Shown: positions 1 to 7,076, numbered from the stretch's first letter. The stretch: DNA of 7,076 bases from Verrucomicrobia bacterium TMED44 (GCA_002168015.1 NHCX01000076.1:7026-14101), one strand, 5' to 3'. Notes: a model not told the origin generated them from the letters alone. Numbers and translations: made by a program.

Positions 1-495
1 GGAAGTGATTTCCCTGTATTCTGTATCCTGTAGATCAGGCAGGCACCATTCCCGAAAGATATCCAGTTCCCTGGTCTGCCATTGTGGATTAAAGGAGGGG
101 AGGTTTGCCTCCGAGTTTAGGAGGGAGGACTGGAAACTTACAATTTCTTTGGTTGCTCGTTTATAAAGGGATTCACGATCTTTATTTTCGAGGGCATCCT
201 GAAAATGGAAGTCACCAAAATCAGAAAGGACCATAAAGCCAAGATCGAGATCATGGTGATAAATTGTCGGAACATTGATTCCGGATTTTTTCATCCATTC
301 TCCAATTTGGACGAAGGGGAGGGAGGCTTCCAAGTCCGGCGGTGCATCCATTATAATGTAGGATTGACTGTTGTGATTAAGGCGGAAATACCTACGGAAA
401 CTGGCATCTGCCAAGGCAGCACTGAGCTCCCCATCCTGAAAAGATGTTTCTTTTTGCAACCAATCTATAAGCAATGCCCGCCTGTTATCCACCAC
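1..495 (-). CDS. amgK: AmgK-type N-acetylmuramate/N-acetylglucosamine kinase (aminoglycoside phosphotransferase family), N-terminal half, cut by window edge
   Basis: This is an open minus-strand frame from 495 to the left edge with no stop (165 codons; the family usually has about 330-350). The N-terminus reads MVDNRRALLIDWL. It is followed by the family signature DASFRRYFR (residues 30-38, the nucleotide-binding hairpin), MDAPP (49-53), a GINVP segment near 72-76 and GFMVLSDFGD (86-95). A YKRATKEI helix and a TRELDIFREWCL segment follow near the edge. In Pseudomonas, AmgK phosphorylates the anomeric hydroxyl of MurNAc or GlcNAc in the cytoplasm for cell-wall recycling, usually next to the uridylyltransferase murU. 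The catalytic HGD and DxD motifs and any murU would lie beyond the edge. The start is uncertain. In-frame GTG codons occur at 504, 495 and 492, an in-frame stop lies at 538-540, and none of the GTGs has a good ribosome site. 495 was chosen because family members begin a few residues before the RxxLxxWL helix. The gene lies downstream of the DUF1501 gene on the same strand. Kinase family: confident; exact sugar: inferred. Confidence 0.82.
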   Translation of the reverse strand, partial: MVDNRRALLIDWLQKETSFQDGELSAALADASFRRYFRLNHNSQSYIIMDAPPDLEASLPFVQIGEWMKKSGINVPTIYHHDLDLGFMVLSDFGDFHFQDALENKDRESLYKRATKEIVSFQSSLLNSEANLPSFNPQWQTRELDIFREWCLPDLQDTEYREITS

Positions 496-522
496 CGAAA
501 TCACAGGGATAATTTGTGGGCA

Positions 523-544
523 TCCTTGACCTCGGGGTCAAAGA
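523..544 (-). promoter_or_regulatory. Hairpin in the DUF1501-amgK gap
   Basis: Read on the minus strand, arms TCTTTGACC (544-536) and GGTCAAGGA (531-523) pair over nine positions, with one T-G wobble, around the loop CCGA. The T-rich tract lies before the stem (550-545), not after it, so it is not an intrinsic terminator for the minus-strand transcript. On the plus strand the stem is followed by A residues, so it is not one there either. The downstream arm contains AAGGA, the only Shine-Dalgarno-like bases ahead of the kinase gene, though these lie 18 bases or more from its GTG candidates. It could be a processing site or translational control element for the distal gene, or an mRNA-stabilising structure. 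The structure is seen; the role is a guess. Confidence 0.35.
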
Positions 545-584
545 AAAAACGGTTTGTATATAGGATCGGTGTGGAAGGAATGTT

Positions 585-2045
585 CTAAGCGAGCAGATCG
601 GGAATGATTTTGGGGTGCTCAACTCCTGTGAGTCGCTGATCTAAGCCTAGGTATTTGTAAGTAAACCGTTCATGGTCGATCCCCAGCGCACGCAAAACAG
701 TCGCATTCAAATCGTTCACATGAACCGGATTTTCCACTATGTTATAAGCATAATCATCCGTCTTGCCGTATTCAAAACCAGCCTTGAATCCTCCTCCTGC
801 CATCCACATGGAGAAGCAACGACCGTGGTGGTCGCGACCATGGTTGTCCTTGGTTAATTTTCCCTGAGAATAAATGGTTCGTCCAAATTCGCCTCCGCAA
901 ATGACGACGGTGTCCTTGAGTAAACCCCGTTGCTTTAAATCCTTGACCAAGGCAGCGGCGGCTTGGTCGATATCCTGAGTTTGCCCGCGAATCTGTTTGG
1001 GCAAATTCCCATGCTGGTCCCATCCGCGGTGAAAAAGTTGAACAAAGGGTACGCCGCGTTCGGAAAGTCTGCGGGCGATTAGGCAGTTGTGGGCAAAAGT
1101 ACCTTTCCTCAACGCATCTTTACCGTACATATCGAGCACATGTTTGGGCTCGTTTTTGAGATCTACCAATTCGGGGACACTGGTTTGCATACGGTAGGCC
1201 ATTTCATACTGGGCAATACGGGCATCGATTTCCAGATCACCCGATTCCATTTTTTTGGCCTGATTAATCTTAGCGATTCCATCGAGCATATTGCGTCGCA
1301 TGTCCCGGGATATGCCATTGGGGTTCGAGAGATAAAGAACAGGATCCCCCGCTGAGCGGAACTTAACCCCCTGATGTTTAGAGGGGAGGAAGCCACTTCC
1401 CCAGAGGCGGTCGTAGAGAGCCTGTGCATTTCCTTTGCCCTTTGAAATCATTACCACATATCCGGGTAGGTTTTGGTTGGGACTTCCCATCCCCCAATCT
1501 AACCATGCACCCATGGAGGGTTTACCTGGTTGCTGGGAGCCAGTGTTAATGGCAGTAATGGCTGGGTCGTGGTTAATCGCTTCTGTGTGAACCGATTTAA
1601 CTAAGGTGATGTCATCTGCTAAGGAAGCGATGTTGGGAATAATTTCACTGAACAAGGAACCATTTTGTCCGTGCCGTGAAAATTCAAACATGGGAGCAAC
1701 GCAAGGAAAGGACTTTTGCCCGGATGTCATGCCCGTGATTCGCTGCCCGTTACGAATGCTGTCTGGAAGTTCAGTTCCATGGATCTCACGCATCTTTGGA
1801 TGATAATCATACATATCGATATGAGATGGCCCTCCCGAAAGAAACAAATAGATCACCCTTTTGGCCGTAGGTTTGAAGTGGGGCTCAGCAAGTGTGCCCG
1901 AAAATCCGTCGTTCGTTTGGCTGGTGGCAGCTTGTAGAAGAGATGGGTTTAGCAGGCTTGCTACTCCGAGGGCTCCGAGTCCACGAGCTCCAAGCCCAAT
2001 CATTTGCCTGCGTGTCTGTGCCTGATACAAGTCGAATGGATTCAT
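585..2045 (-). CDS. DUF1501 family secreted protein with twin-arginine signal
   Basis: This is a complete 486-residue member of the DUF1501 family, distantly related to the alkaline phosphatase/sulfatase superfamily and common in Planctomycetota and Verrucomicrobiota. No member activity is firmly established. The N-terminus has twin arginines (TRRQMIG, residues 11-17) followed by a Gly/Ala/Leu-rich segment to about residue 40, which fits Tat export of a folded and possibly metal-loaded protein. Conserved family motifs are [12 protein letters not shown] (69-80), HTEAINHDP (153-161), GWDQHG (341-346), GGEFGRT (384-390), GRDHHGR (403-409) and [10 protein letters not shown] (442-451). The Asp/His residues in these are candidate metal ligands. 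In the last motif the residues often seen as HDLH are NDLN, so one possible ligand pair is altered. The ATG at 2045 sits five bases after the stop of the DUF1553 gene, with only a weak GAGA upstream, so translational coupling is likely. The two proteins probably act in one extracytoplasmic process. Confidence 0.93.
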   Translation of the reverse strand: MNPFDLYQAQTRRQMIGLGARGLGALGVASLLNPSLLQAATSQTNDGFSGTLAEPHFKPTAKRVIYLFLSGGPSHIDMYDYHPKMREIHGTELPDSIRNGQRITGMTSGQKSFPCVAPMFEFSRHGQNGSLFSEIIPNIASLADDITLVKSVHTEAINHDPAITAINTGSQQPGKPSMGAWLDWGMGSPNQNLPGYVVMISKGKGNAQALYDRLWGSGFLPSKHQGVKFRSAGDPVLYLSNPNGISRDMRRNMLDGIAKINQAKKMESGDLEIDARIAQYEMAYRMQTSVPELVDLKNEPKHVLDMYGKDALRKGTFAHNCLIARRLSERGVPFVQLFHRGWDQHGNLPKQIRGQTQDIDQAAAALVKDLKQRGLLKDTVVICGGEFGRTIYSQGKLTKDNHGRDHHGRCFSMWMAGGGFKAGFEYGKTDDYAYNIVENPVHVNDLNATVLRALGIDHERFTYKYLGLDQRLTGVEHPKIIPDLLA

Positions 2046-2050
2046 CGTAT

Positions 2051-5000
2051 TTATTCTCTGTTCAAGGTTTCATCTAAATTGAGGATCATCGAAGCGAGAA
2101 CAGTCCAGGATGCATGTTCGTTGGCATCGATGCTGGCATCTCTGGGTGCTTCTCCAATCTTAAGTAATTCTTCCGCACGGTTGGGTTCGGCCGCAAATTT
2201 TTCTTTCTGGTATTTGTAGGCATCTTCGAGAACTTCTTTTCGCAAGTTGTCGGCAGGATGACCTGTGGCCAGTTCAAAAGCCCAGTTCACGCGATCGTGG
2301 AAAGTTTTGGCCGAGCTTTTCAGGATTCGTTGGGCAAAGGCGCGGGATGCCTCGACGAATTGTTCGTCATTAAGCGTGACAAGAGCCTGCATGGGAGTAT
2401 TGGTTCGTTGTCTTTGCAAAGTACAGGTTTCACGGGTCGGGGTGTCAAAAGCCATCAGACCGGGGTGGGGAGCGGACCGTTTCCAGTAGGTATACAAGCT
2501 TCTGCGATATAATTGCTCCCCCTTATCGCGTACAAACCTGCGGTTGCCACTCAGTGAAACTTCCACCCAGAGGCCTGCGGGTTGGTAGGGTTTAACGCCT
2601 GATCCTCCAAATTCACGGTTCAGTAAGCCGCTTACAGCCAAGGCATTGTCGCGCACAAACTCACCCATTAGACGGAATCTGGGGGCACGGGCATGATAGA
2701 GGTTTGTGGGGTCTTTGGTAAGATGCTCTAGTCTGGTCACGGAGGCCTGGCGGTAAGTCGAACTCATCACCATCTGTTTGATTGTTCGTTTAATATTCCA
2801 TCCGTGATCGACGAAATCTTTGGCCAACCAGGATAAAAGATCCGGATGCGTAGGCCAGCTGCCTTGGGAACCAAAATCTCCGGGTGTGGCAACCAAGGGC
2901 CGCCCAAAAATCGTTTGCCAATACCGATTAACAGTAACCCGGGCTGTCAGGGGATGCTCTTCATTTAGTAACCACTTGGCCAACCCAAGCCTATTTTTAG
3001 GAAGACCCTTTTTCATTGGAGGAAGAAAAGCGGGAGTGTTGGGCTTAATTTCTTTGGATTTATCCGGTGAAGCGTATTGTCCTCGCATCAGCAAGTAAGT
3101 TTTACGCATTTTATTGGGAGGATTATCACCCATAATCATGGAGGTTAGTTTTTTACTCCGCAAATCAGCCAAGGATTTATCTGTATTCTTTTTCAGTTTG
3201 TAAATTTGTTGGTAAGGTTGGTCTTTTGATTCGAAATAATGAGTAACCAGGACTTCCTTCTGTGCCTTGGTGCGGTTGTTTTCCTCAATGGCAAGGATTG
3301 GAGAAATAGGATCTGATTCAGAGAGAACTTGTACTTCCTGCTGGGTGAGTGCCCGCGAATAAAATCGAACATCGTCGATTTCTGCTCCGTTTGTCTGGGC
3401 GGTATTGAATCTTCTGCCTAAGCGTAATGGTTTATCTGTAATGATTGTTTGGCTAAGAGAATCCTGCTGGGTTGCTTTTTGCTGTTTTTTACCGTCGATG
3501 TAGATTTCCACTCCGCTAACTTTTGCATTACCATTGAAAGTGATAAAAAGGTGAGTCCATTTTTTTATGGGGGCTTTGGCTTTGCTTACGACCTTCAGGG
3601 CGTTACTGGGCCATTTATTGATTACATGCAGGCCAACCTTACCTCCTTCCATCCATAAGTCATACCCACGAAAGTCGTTTCCTTCATCCATTTTGGCAAA
3701 GATTGCCCCGCCGAAATTATCTCTGGGGATTTTCACCCAGGCTCCATAGCTAAAGGATTTGTTATGTTCGAGATTTCCAAAATCCTTAATTTCAAGAAAG
3801 CCATTTCCCTCGATTTTGATTCCTCCTCCAAATTTAGCTTGTCCCACAATTTTGGCGTTTCCTTGTAGTTGGCAGGTGTTGGTTTCTCGAACCAGGTCTA
3901 CGGTTTTGTTATCTGTAAAGTCATCCAGTGGGAGGTGGGCAATCAAGCCGGAAGGTTCCAATGCACTATTATTTTCGTCCAAGTTCGATGTTGCTTCCTT
4001 CAACCATTCAGCAAACTGAGGTGTTGCGTCTTTTTTCCTGGTATTCATTTTTGCCGCAAGTTCCTTCTGTTTTTGAATAAGATCATCGATTTGTTTCTTC
4101 TTTTCGGGGGAAACGATTTCGAGCATAGGGGCTGTGTTTCCACGTCTTGTCTGCATGCCAGGATCCGCATTGTTATTGTAGAATGCGTAGAATTGAAAAT
4201 ATTCCTCCTGCGAAATCGGATCATATTTATGATCATGGCATTGGGCACACTCCATGGTCAGACCCATCCAAACATTACCCGTGGTTTTGACGCGATCCAC
4301 CACATATTCCACTCGAAATTCTTCAGCAATTACTCCGCCTTCATCTGTGGTTGCGTGGTTTCGGTTAAAACCGGAGGCGATTTTTTGGGCTTCGGTGGCT
4401 TCAGGGAGAAGGTCTCCGGCCAATTGTTCGATGGAAAATTGATCGAAGGACATGTTATTTTTGTAAGCATTCAGAACCCAGTCTCTCCAGGGCCACATAT
4501 CTCGGGGACCGTCGTCATGAAAAACGGAGGTGTCTCCATATCGTGATGCATCCATCCATACCAAGGTCATGCGTTCCGCGTAAGCTTCGGAAGCAAGTAG
4601 GCGATCGACCACTTTTTCATAGGCATTAGGCGAGTGATCAAGGAGGAAATTATTTATCTCTTCTGGCGTAGGGGGTAAGCCAGTCATATCGAAGTAGACC
4701 CTGCGTAGTAAAGTTCTAGGGTCTGCTTCCGGAGATGGGTGCAAATCTTTTTCTTTGAGGTTTCTAAGGATAAAAGAATCGATTGGGTTACGAGCCCAAT
4801 GCGGAAGTTCAGTCTTGGGTTCTTCCGTTTTTTGCACCGGAATGAATGCCCAGTGACCTTGCCATTTTGCACCCTGTTCGATCCATGCCCTGATTGTTTT
4901 AATTTCAGCTTTTGTAAGCTCTTTTTTAAATGCAGGCGGTGGCATAACCTCATCGGGATCATCTGAATTAATGCGGTGCCACGCTTCACTGTCGTTAATA

Positions 5001-5263
5001 CTTTTTCCGACAAATGCAGCAATACCGTTCTTTTCCCTGAATGCTTCCTCTTCCAAATCCAAACGGAGTTTGGCTTTGCGAGATTTTTCCGATGGCCCAT
5101 GACAGAAAAAGCATTTACTGGACAATATCGGGCGGATATCACGATTAAACGATACATCTGCAGAAAGGATGCCCATTGAAAAAAGGAAAAGAGAAATTAA
5201 AAGGGAAATCCTGAGGAGAGAAAAATGGATCTTGATTACAGAAAGAAAATTCATTGGGCACAT
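2051..5263 (-). CDS. Planctomycete-type cytochrome C / DUF1549 / LamG / DUF1553 multidomain secreted protein
   Basis: This 1070-residue exported protein has a hydrophobic Sec signal peptide at about residues 11-35, with likely cleavage after LSA (33-35) and no lipobox cysteine. Domains in order: a planctomycete cytochrome C domain with CFFCH (51-55) and a downstream MPPP (M107 a possible distal haem ligand); DUF1549 at about 155-370, ending in [11 protein letters not shown] (339-349), a second CxxCH; a charged helical linker at about 384-412; a LamG/concanavalin-like jelly-roll at about 440-645 (typical [17 protein letters not shown] and [11 protein letters not shown] segments); and DUF1553 at about 755-1025 ([32 protein letters not shown]). 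Such proteins are thought to be periplasmic or surface redox proteins, and LamG suggests glycan or protein binding; no activity is established. The start can only be ATG 5263 or ATG 5254, because an in-frame TAA lies at 5267-5269. Neither has a recognisable ribosome site. It is probably the first gene of the unit containing DUF1501. Confidence 0.94.
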   Translation of the reverse strand: MCPMNFLSVIKIHFSLLRISLLISLFLFSMGILSADVSFNRDIRPILSSKCFFCHGPSEKSRKAKLRLDLEEEAFREKNGIAAFVGKSINDSEAWHRINSDDPDEVMPPPAFKKELTKAEIKTIRAWIEQGAKWQGHWAFIPVQKTEEPKTELPHWARNPIDSFILRNLKEKDLHPSPEADPRTLLRRVYFDMTGLPPTPEEINNFLLDHSPNAYEKVVDRLLASEAYAERMTLVWMDASRYGDTSVFHDDGPRDMWPWRDWVLNAYKNNMSFDQFSIEQLAGDLLPEATEAQKIASGFNRNHATTDEGGVIAEEFRVEYVVDRVKTTGNVWMGLTMECAQCHDHKYDPISQEEYFQFYAFYNNNADPGMQTRRGNTAPMLEIVSPEKKKQIDDLIQKQKELAAKMNTRKKDATPQFAEWLKEATSNLDENNSALEPSGLIAHLPLDDFTDNKTVDLVRETNTCQLQGNAKIVGQAKFGGGIKIEGNGFLEIKDFGNLEHNKSFSYGAWVKIPRDNFGGAIFAKMDEGNDFRGYDLWMEGGKVGLHVINKWPSNALKVVSKAKAPIKKWTHLFITFNGNAKVSGVEIYIDGKKQQKATQQDSLSQTIITDKPLRLGRRFNTAQTNGAEIDDVRFYSRALTQQEVQVLSESDPISPILAIEENNRTKAQKEVLVTHYFESKDQPYQQIYKLKKNTDKSLADLRSKKLTSMIMGDNPPNKMRKTYLLMRGQYASPDKSKEIKPNTPAFLPPMKKGLPKNRLGLAKWLLNEEHPLTARVTVNRYWQTIFGRPLVATPGDFGSQGSWPTHPDLLSWLAKDFVDHGWNIKRTIKQMVMSSTYRQASVTRLEHLTKDPTNLYHARAPRFRLMGEFVRDNALAVSGLLNREFGGSGVKPYQPAGLWVEVSLSGNRRFVRDKGEQLYRRSLYTYWKRSAPHPGLMAFDTPTRETCTLQRQRTNTPMQALVTLNDEQFVEASRAFAQRILKSSAKTFHDRVNWAFELATGHPADNLRKEVLEDAYKYQKEKFAAEPNRAEELLKIGEAPRDASIDANEHASWTVLASMILNLDETLNRE

Positions 5264-5270
5264 AGGTTAA

Positions 5271-5289
5271 TGACAATTCGTAATTGTTA
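5271..5289. repeat. Inverted repeat just upstream of the DUF1553 gene
   Basis: ACAATT (5273-5278) and AATTGT (5282-5287) form a perfect dyad around CGT. One G-T wobble and one further pair extend it to 5271-5289. It lies 7-8 bases before the ATG at 5263, so in the transcript it could fold over the region where a ribosome site would be, or it could be a short operator. AT-rich DNA yields such dyads by chance fairly often. Confidence 0.35.
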
Positions 5290-5341
5290 CATAAGGAGGC
5301 GAATGGAAATATAGCTAACTGTAAATAAAATAATAGTAGAA

Positions 5342-5371
5342 ATGATAGATTTTTAGACAAGGTTTTCTCAA
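5342..5371 (-). promoter_or_regulatory. Candidate sigma70-type promoter for the DUF1553-DUF1501 unit
   Basis: On the minus strand, TTGAGA (5371-5366) and TATCAT (5347-5342) each match the -35 and -10 consensus at five of six bases. The spacer is 18 bases. Transcription would start near 5335, giving a leader of about 70 bases that includes the inverted repeat at 5271-5289. The region is very AT-rich, so chance matches are expected. Confidence 0.3.
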
Positions 5372-5386
5372 TCTTCATTCTGAGAA
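5365..5386. repeat. Inverted repeat overlapping the candidate -35 box, possible operator
   Basis: TTCTCA (5365-5370) and TGAGAA (5381-5386) are perfect six-base inverted arms separated by ten bases, an arm spacing compatible with a dimeric helix-turn-helix regulator. The left arm coincides with the candidate -35 element for the minus-strand gene. The gap is the shared control region for two divergent genes. The symmetry is seen directly; the regulator role is inferred. Confidence 0.3.
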
Positions 5387-5437
5387 TTAATATTTTATGC
5401 AATTATTAATTTTTTTATCTTTCTTTACCTATTTCTA

Positions 5438-5543
5438 GGGGGAGAATTTGTCATGAAAGAACAGCAAAAATTTTTAATATTAGAGTCGAAATGAGGTTTC
5501 CCATTGATTCAAGCTATTTATTTATACATTAATGAATTCATGA
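5438..5543 (+). promoter_or_regulatory. Leader with a strong ribosome site and a chain of three overlapping mini-ORFs
   Basis: GGGGGAG (5438-5444) lies eight bases before an ATG at 5453, the best Shine-Dalgarno/start pair in the window. That frame (5453-5494) encodes MKEQQKFLILESK and stops at TGA. An ATG at 5491 overlaps the stop (ATGA) and opens MRFPIDSSYLFIH (5491-5532). Its TAA overlaps an ATG at 5532 (TAATG) that opens MNS (5532-5543). Its TGA in turn overlaps the ATG at 5540 of the acidic protein. The first mini-ORF is in the same frame as the main gene. It could therefore instead be a former N-terminus cut off by one stop codon. No convincing plus-strand promoter was found. Confidence 0.35.
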
Positions 5544-6142
5544 GCGAATCAACCCAAGAGTATGAAAAAACAGAAGAGCCCAAAGAAGATGAGGAGCTGC
5601 CGTTTGATGCTGTCGACTTAATGTTGGAGGGAAATTTGCAAGCACAAATTAACTATTCCATGGTCAAAGCAATGGCCAAGGCATTAGACGAAAAAGCTGC
5701 CATTTTAATTAATGCTGAAGTCAATTTCAAGCCTGAGGCTGATGAGTCATTTGCGGAGGTTGCTATGCCAGAAATTGAAGCGATGGCTCAGGTGATTGTG
5801 GATGGTTGTGTTAATTTTTCTAAAATCCGTTTTTGGGAAGCCTGTGAAACTGCTCAAGTTGCATGGGAAGAAACCAAGGATGAAAACGGGGAAGTCGTGC
5901 AAAGGGTTCCTTACGGTGATCCACTTGATCCTCCTCGTGAGGGAAATCGTTTGCTCTCAAATGTGGAAAAGATTGAGAGTTGGATGAAGCAAGTTCATAA
6001 AGTTCATGAGGAAAAAGGAATGGGTTGGGTTTCTCCCTACGGATGCCCCGAAGACGGACAACAGGCTTTTGACAACCGGGCAAAATGCTTGGAAGAACTT
6101 TCCACCATTATTGACGGGATCAATTCGAATTTCGATTCCTGA
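5540..6142 (+). CDS. Acidic cytoplasmic protein of unknown function (200 residues)
   Basis: I do not recognise the family. The protein has no signal peptide or membrane segment. It opens with a strongly acidic, probably disordered stretch (residues 2-25: many Glu/Asp, with EEPKEDEELPFD at 12-23). Predicted helices follow at about 25-60 and 75-110. A charged, Pro-rich middle (TKDENGEVVQRVPYGDPLDPP, about 112-131, with two DP pairs) leads into a helical C-terminus containing GWVSPYGCPEDG (162-173). Cysteines are at 90, 102, 169 and 183. Reading frame quality and clear codon structure support a real gene. The frame extends upstream to a TTG at 5504, but ATG 5540 gives the natural hydrophilic N-terminus MSESTQEYEK; neither has its own ribosome site. 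It is transcribed divergently from the DUF1553 gene and converges on alr with six bases between the stops. Nothing in the context indicates its role. Confidence 0.75.
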   Translation: MSESTQEYEKTEEPKEDEELPFDAVDLMLEGNLQAQINYSMVKAMAKALDEKAAILINAEVNFKPEADESFAEVAMPEIEAMAQVIVDGCVNFSKIRFWEACETAQVAWEETKDENGEVVQRVPYGDPLDPPREGNRLLSNVEKIESWMKQVHKVHEEKGMGWVSPYGCPEDGQQAFDNRAKCLEELSTIIDGINSNFDS

Positions 6143-6150
6143 TTTTTTTT
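6127..6150 (+). terminator. Weak terminator-like hairpin with T8 tract after the acidic protein gene
   Basis: GAAT (6127-6130) and ATTC (6135-6138) pair across a TTCG tetraloop. They are followed five bases later by eight T residues (6143-6150), the last two of which belong to the complement of the alr stop codon. The stem is only four base pairs and AT-rich, so intrinsic termination would be inefficient. The T tract is suggestive mainly because it sits exactly between convergent genes. Confidence 0.25.
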
Positions 6151-7076
6151 ACTCTCTTTTGGTAAGGTAGATTCTAGGAACTCGCTTTGTTATAGAGCAA
6201 AGGAGCTCCCAGGGTATGGTTTTTCCATGTTTAGCCAAGGTCTCGAGCCTGATTTCCTGCTGGTTTTGTTCACCAATCAAAGTGACAGTTTCCCCATTTC
6301 CCAAATCATTCGGTCCCGTAGTTAAATCGATCAGAGTCTGATCCATGGTAACTCTACCCACGATCGGGTAAAGTCTTCCACGGATTAAGGCGGATGCTTG
6401 ATTCCCACAATGCAAGGGGATCGCATCACCATAGCCGGCACTTATAATCCCAATGCGGGAAGGTTTATTCAGGGTGTGTAACCGTCCATAACTTACGGAT
6501 GTGTTGGCGGGTAAGTTTTTGGTCAAGGCAAGCTTTGCGTGAAAAGATAGGACTGGTTCCACAGGTAAATGGGCGAGGGCACTTTGAAGAGGAGGAGTTA
6601 CTCCAAATTGGAGTAATCCGATCCTAACTGCATTGAAGACTGAATCTTTTTCCAAAACTTTTAGGGAGGAAGAGTTATCCGCATGCACCATGAAATCATC
6701 GGGTAAAGGGTTGGGAAGATTTTGTTTAATCACATGCTGAAATCTTTCCCTCTGTACACGACTGAACTCCTCATTTGCGGGTTCGGCGAAATGGGTCAGA
6801 ATACCTTTTAATTCAATTTCAGGAGACTTATAAATCTCAGAAATTATTTCCTCAGCTTTTTCCCACCAAGTGCCCATTCTTCCCATACCCGTATCTACTT
6901 TCAGATGGGCTTTAATCTTCTTTTTCGAGTACCTGCTAACTTTACAAAACCTATGAATTTCTTCGATAGAGGATATGGATGGAATCAAATCAAGTTCTAT
7001 TACTGCTTCGTCTTCCTCTTGGAGGAGCGGACCGAGTACCAGGATAGGCCATCCTGAACCCATTTCCCTAATTTCA
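6149..7076 (-). CDS. alr: Alanine racemase, N-terminus cut by window edge
   Basis: This PLP-dependent cytoplasmic enzyme interconverts L- and D-alanine for peptidoglycan precursors. The frame stays open to the right edge; the first whole codons read EIRE, then the Met at 7063, which is internal and not the start (ILVLGPLL matches the usual ILVL segment after about 65-80 residues). Numbering from that Met: KVDTGMGRMG (55-64, including the lysine that is carbamylated in some homologues), HADNS (127-131), R147 in VRIGLLQFG, SYG (191-193, the catalytic tyrosine of the partner subunit by family comparison), GYGDA (210-214) and GRVTMDQ (236-242, substrate-contacting Met-Asp). The N-terminal PLP-binding lysine motif lies beyond the window. 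About 308 residues are present out of a usual 360-380, and the C-terminal domain is complete, ending in RIYLTKRE. All visible active-site positions are intact, so the gene should be functional. Confidence 0.94.
   Translation of the reverse strand, partial: EIREMGSGWPILVLGPLLQEEDEAVIELDLIPSISSIEEIHRFCKVSRYSKKKIKAHLKVDTGMGRMGTWWEKAEEIISEIYKSPEIELKGILTHFAEPANEEFSRVQRERFQHVIKQNLPNPLPDDFMVHADNSSSLKVLEKDSVFNAVRIGLLQFGVTPPLQSALAHLPVEPVLSFHAKLALTKNLPANTSVSYGRLHTLNKPSRIGIISAGYGDAIPLHCGNQASALIRGRLYPIVGRVTMDQTLIDLTTGPNDLGNGETVTLIGEQNQQEIRLETLAKHGKTIPWELLCSITKRVPRIYLTKRE

Noticed and set aside
521..544. Intrinsic terminator between DUF1501 and amgK
   Set aside because: The stem is good, but no T run follows it on either strand; the T tract precedes it on the transcribed strand.
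558..563. TATATA as a -10 box for the kinase gene
   Set aside because: No acceptable -35 at 16-18 bases upstream on the minus strand.
205..588. Plus-strand open frame of 127 codons
   Set aside because: Antisense shadow of the kinase gene and the gap. The minus strand here gives clear AmgK motifs, while this frame gives no recognisable protein.
3869..4546. Plus-strand open frame of 225 codons inside the DUF1553 gene
   Set aside because: Fully antisense to a conserved domain region. Composition is Phe/Cys/Ile-rich as expected from the complement, with no ribosome site or family features.
4684..5157. Minus-strand 157-codon frame
   Set aside because: Out-of-frame shadow of the cytochrome/DUF1549 coding region; Lys/Arg-rich with no motif.
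5145..5402. Minus-strand 85-codon frame with a signal-peptide-like N-terminus (internal ATG at 5378)
   Set aside because: It overlaps the DUF1553 start in another frame and turns Phe/Pro-rich there. It has no ribosome site, and its hydrophobic stretch is explained by AT-rich DNA. A small exported leader product is not excluded.
5448..5480. TTGTCA and TAATAT as a plus-strand promoter
   Set aside because: The spacer is 21 bases, and it would start transcription after the strong ribosome site at 5438-5444.
5820..6083. Minus-strand 87-codon frame
   Set aside because: Antisense to the acidic protein gene; no family features and no ribosome site.

Overview
The window looks like chromosomal DNA of a PVC-group bacterium, most likely Verrucomicrobiota (Planctomycetota or Lentisphaerota cannot be excluded). 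The reason is the tandem pair at its centre. A very large secreted protein carries the planctomycete-type cytochrome C and DUF1549/DUF1553 domains, and a DUF1501 protein with a twin-arginine signal follows directly. That pair is a hallmark of these phyla. Base composition is moderate in the genes and strongly AT-rich in the one large intergenic gap. No RNA genes, insertion sequences, CRISPR arrays or prophage genes are visible.

Layout. Positions 1-495 (minus) hold the N-terminal half of an AmgK-type sugar kinase that runs off the left edge. An 80-base gap with a clear hairpin separates it from the DUF1501 gene (585-2045, minus). Five bases upstream of that lies the 1070-residue cytochrome/DUF1549/LamG/DUF1553 gene (2051-5263, minus). 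These three genes read in one direction and may be one transcript, starting in the AT-rich divergent region 5264-5539. To the right, a 200-residue acidic protein of unknown function reads on the plus strand (5540-6142). It converges, with only six bases between stops, on an alanine racemase gene (6149 to beyond 7076, minus) whose N-terminus is cut off.

How the genes work together. The DUF1553/DUF1501 pair is predicted to act outside the cytoplasm. The first protein has a Sec signal and haem-type CxxCH motifs; the second has a Tat signal and an alkaline-phosphatase/sulfatase-like fold family assignment. Their joint chemistry is not known. The two flanking recognisable enzymes both belong to peptidoglycan metabolism: AmgK in MurNAc/GlcNAc salvage and Alr in D-alanine supply. 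Whether this neighbourhood is functional or accidental cannot be told from one window.

The least explained parts are the leader of the acidic protein and the divergent control region. In the leader, three tiny reading frames are chained by overlapping stop/start codons into the main start. The control region holds two inverted repeats and a candidate promoter.
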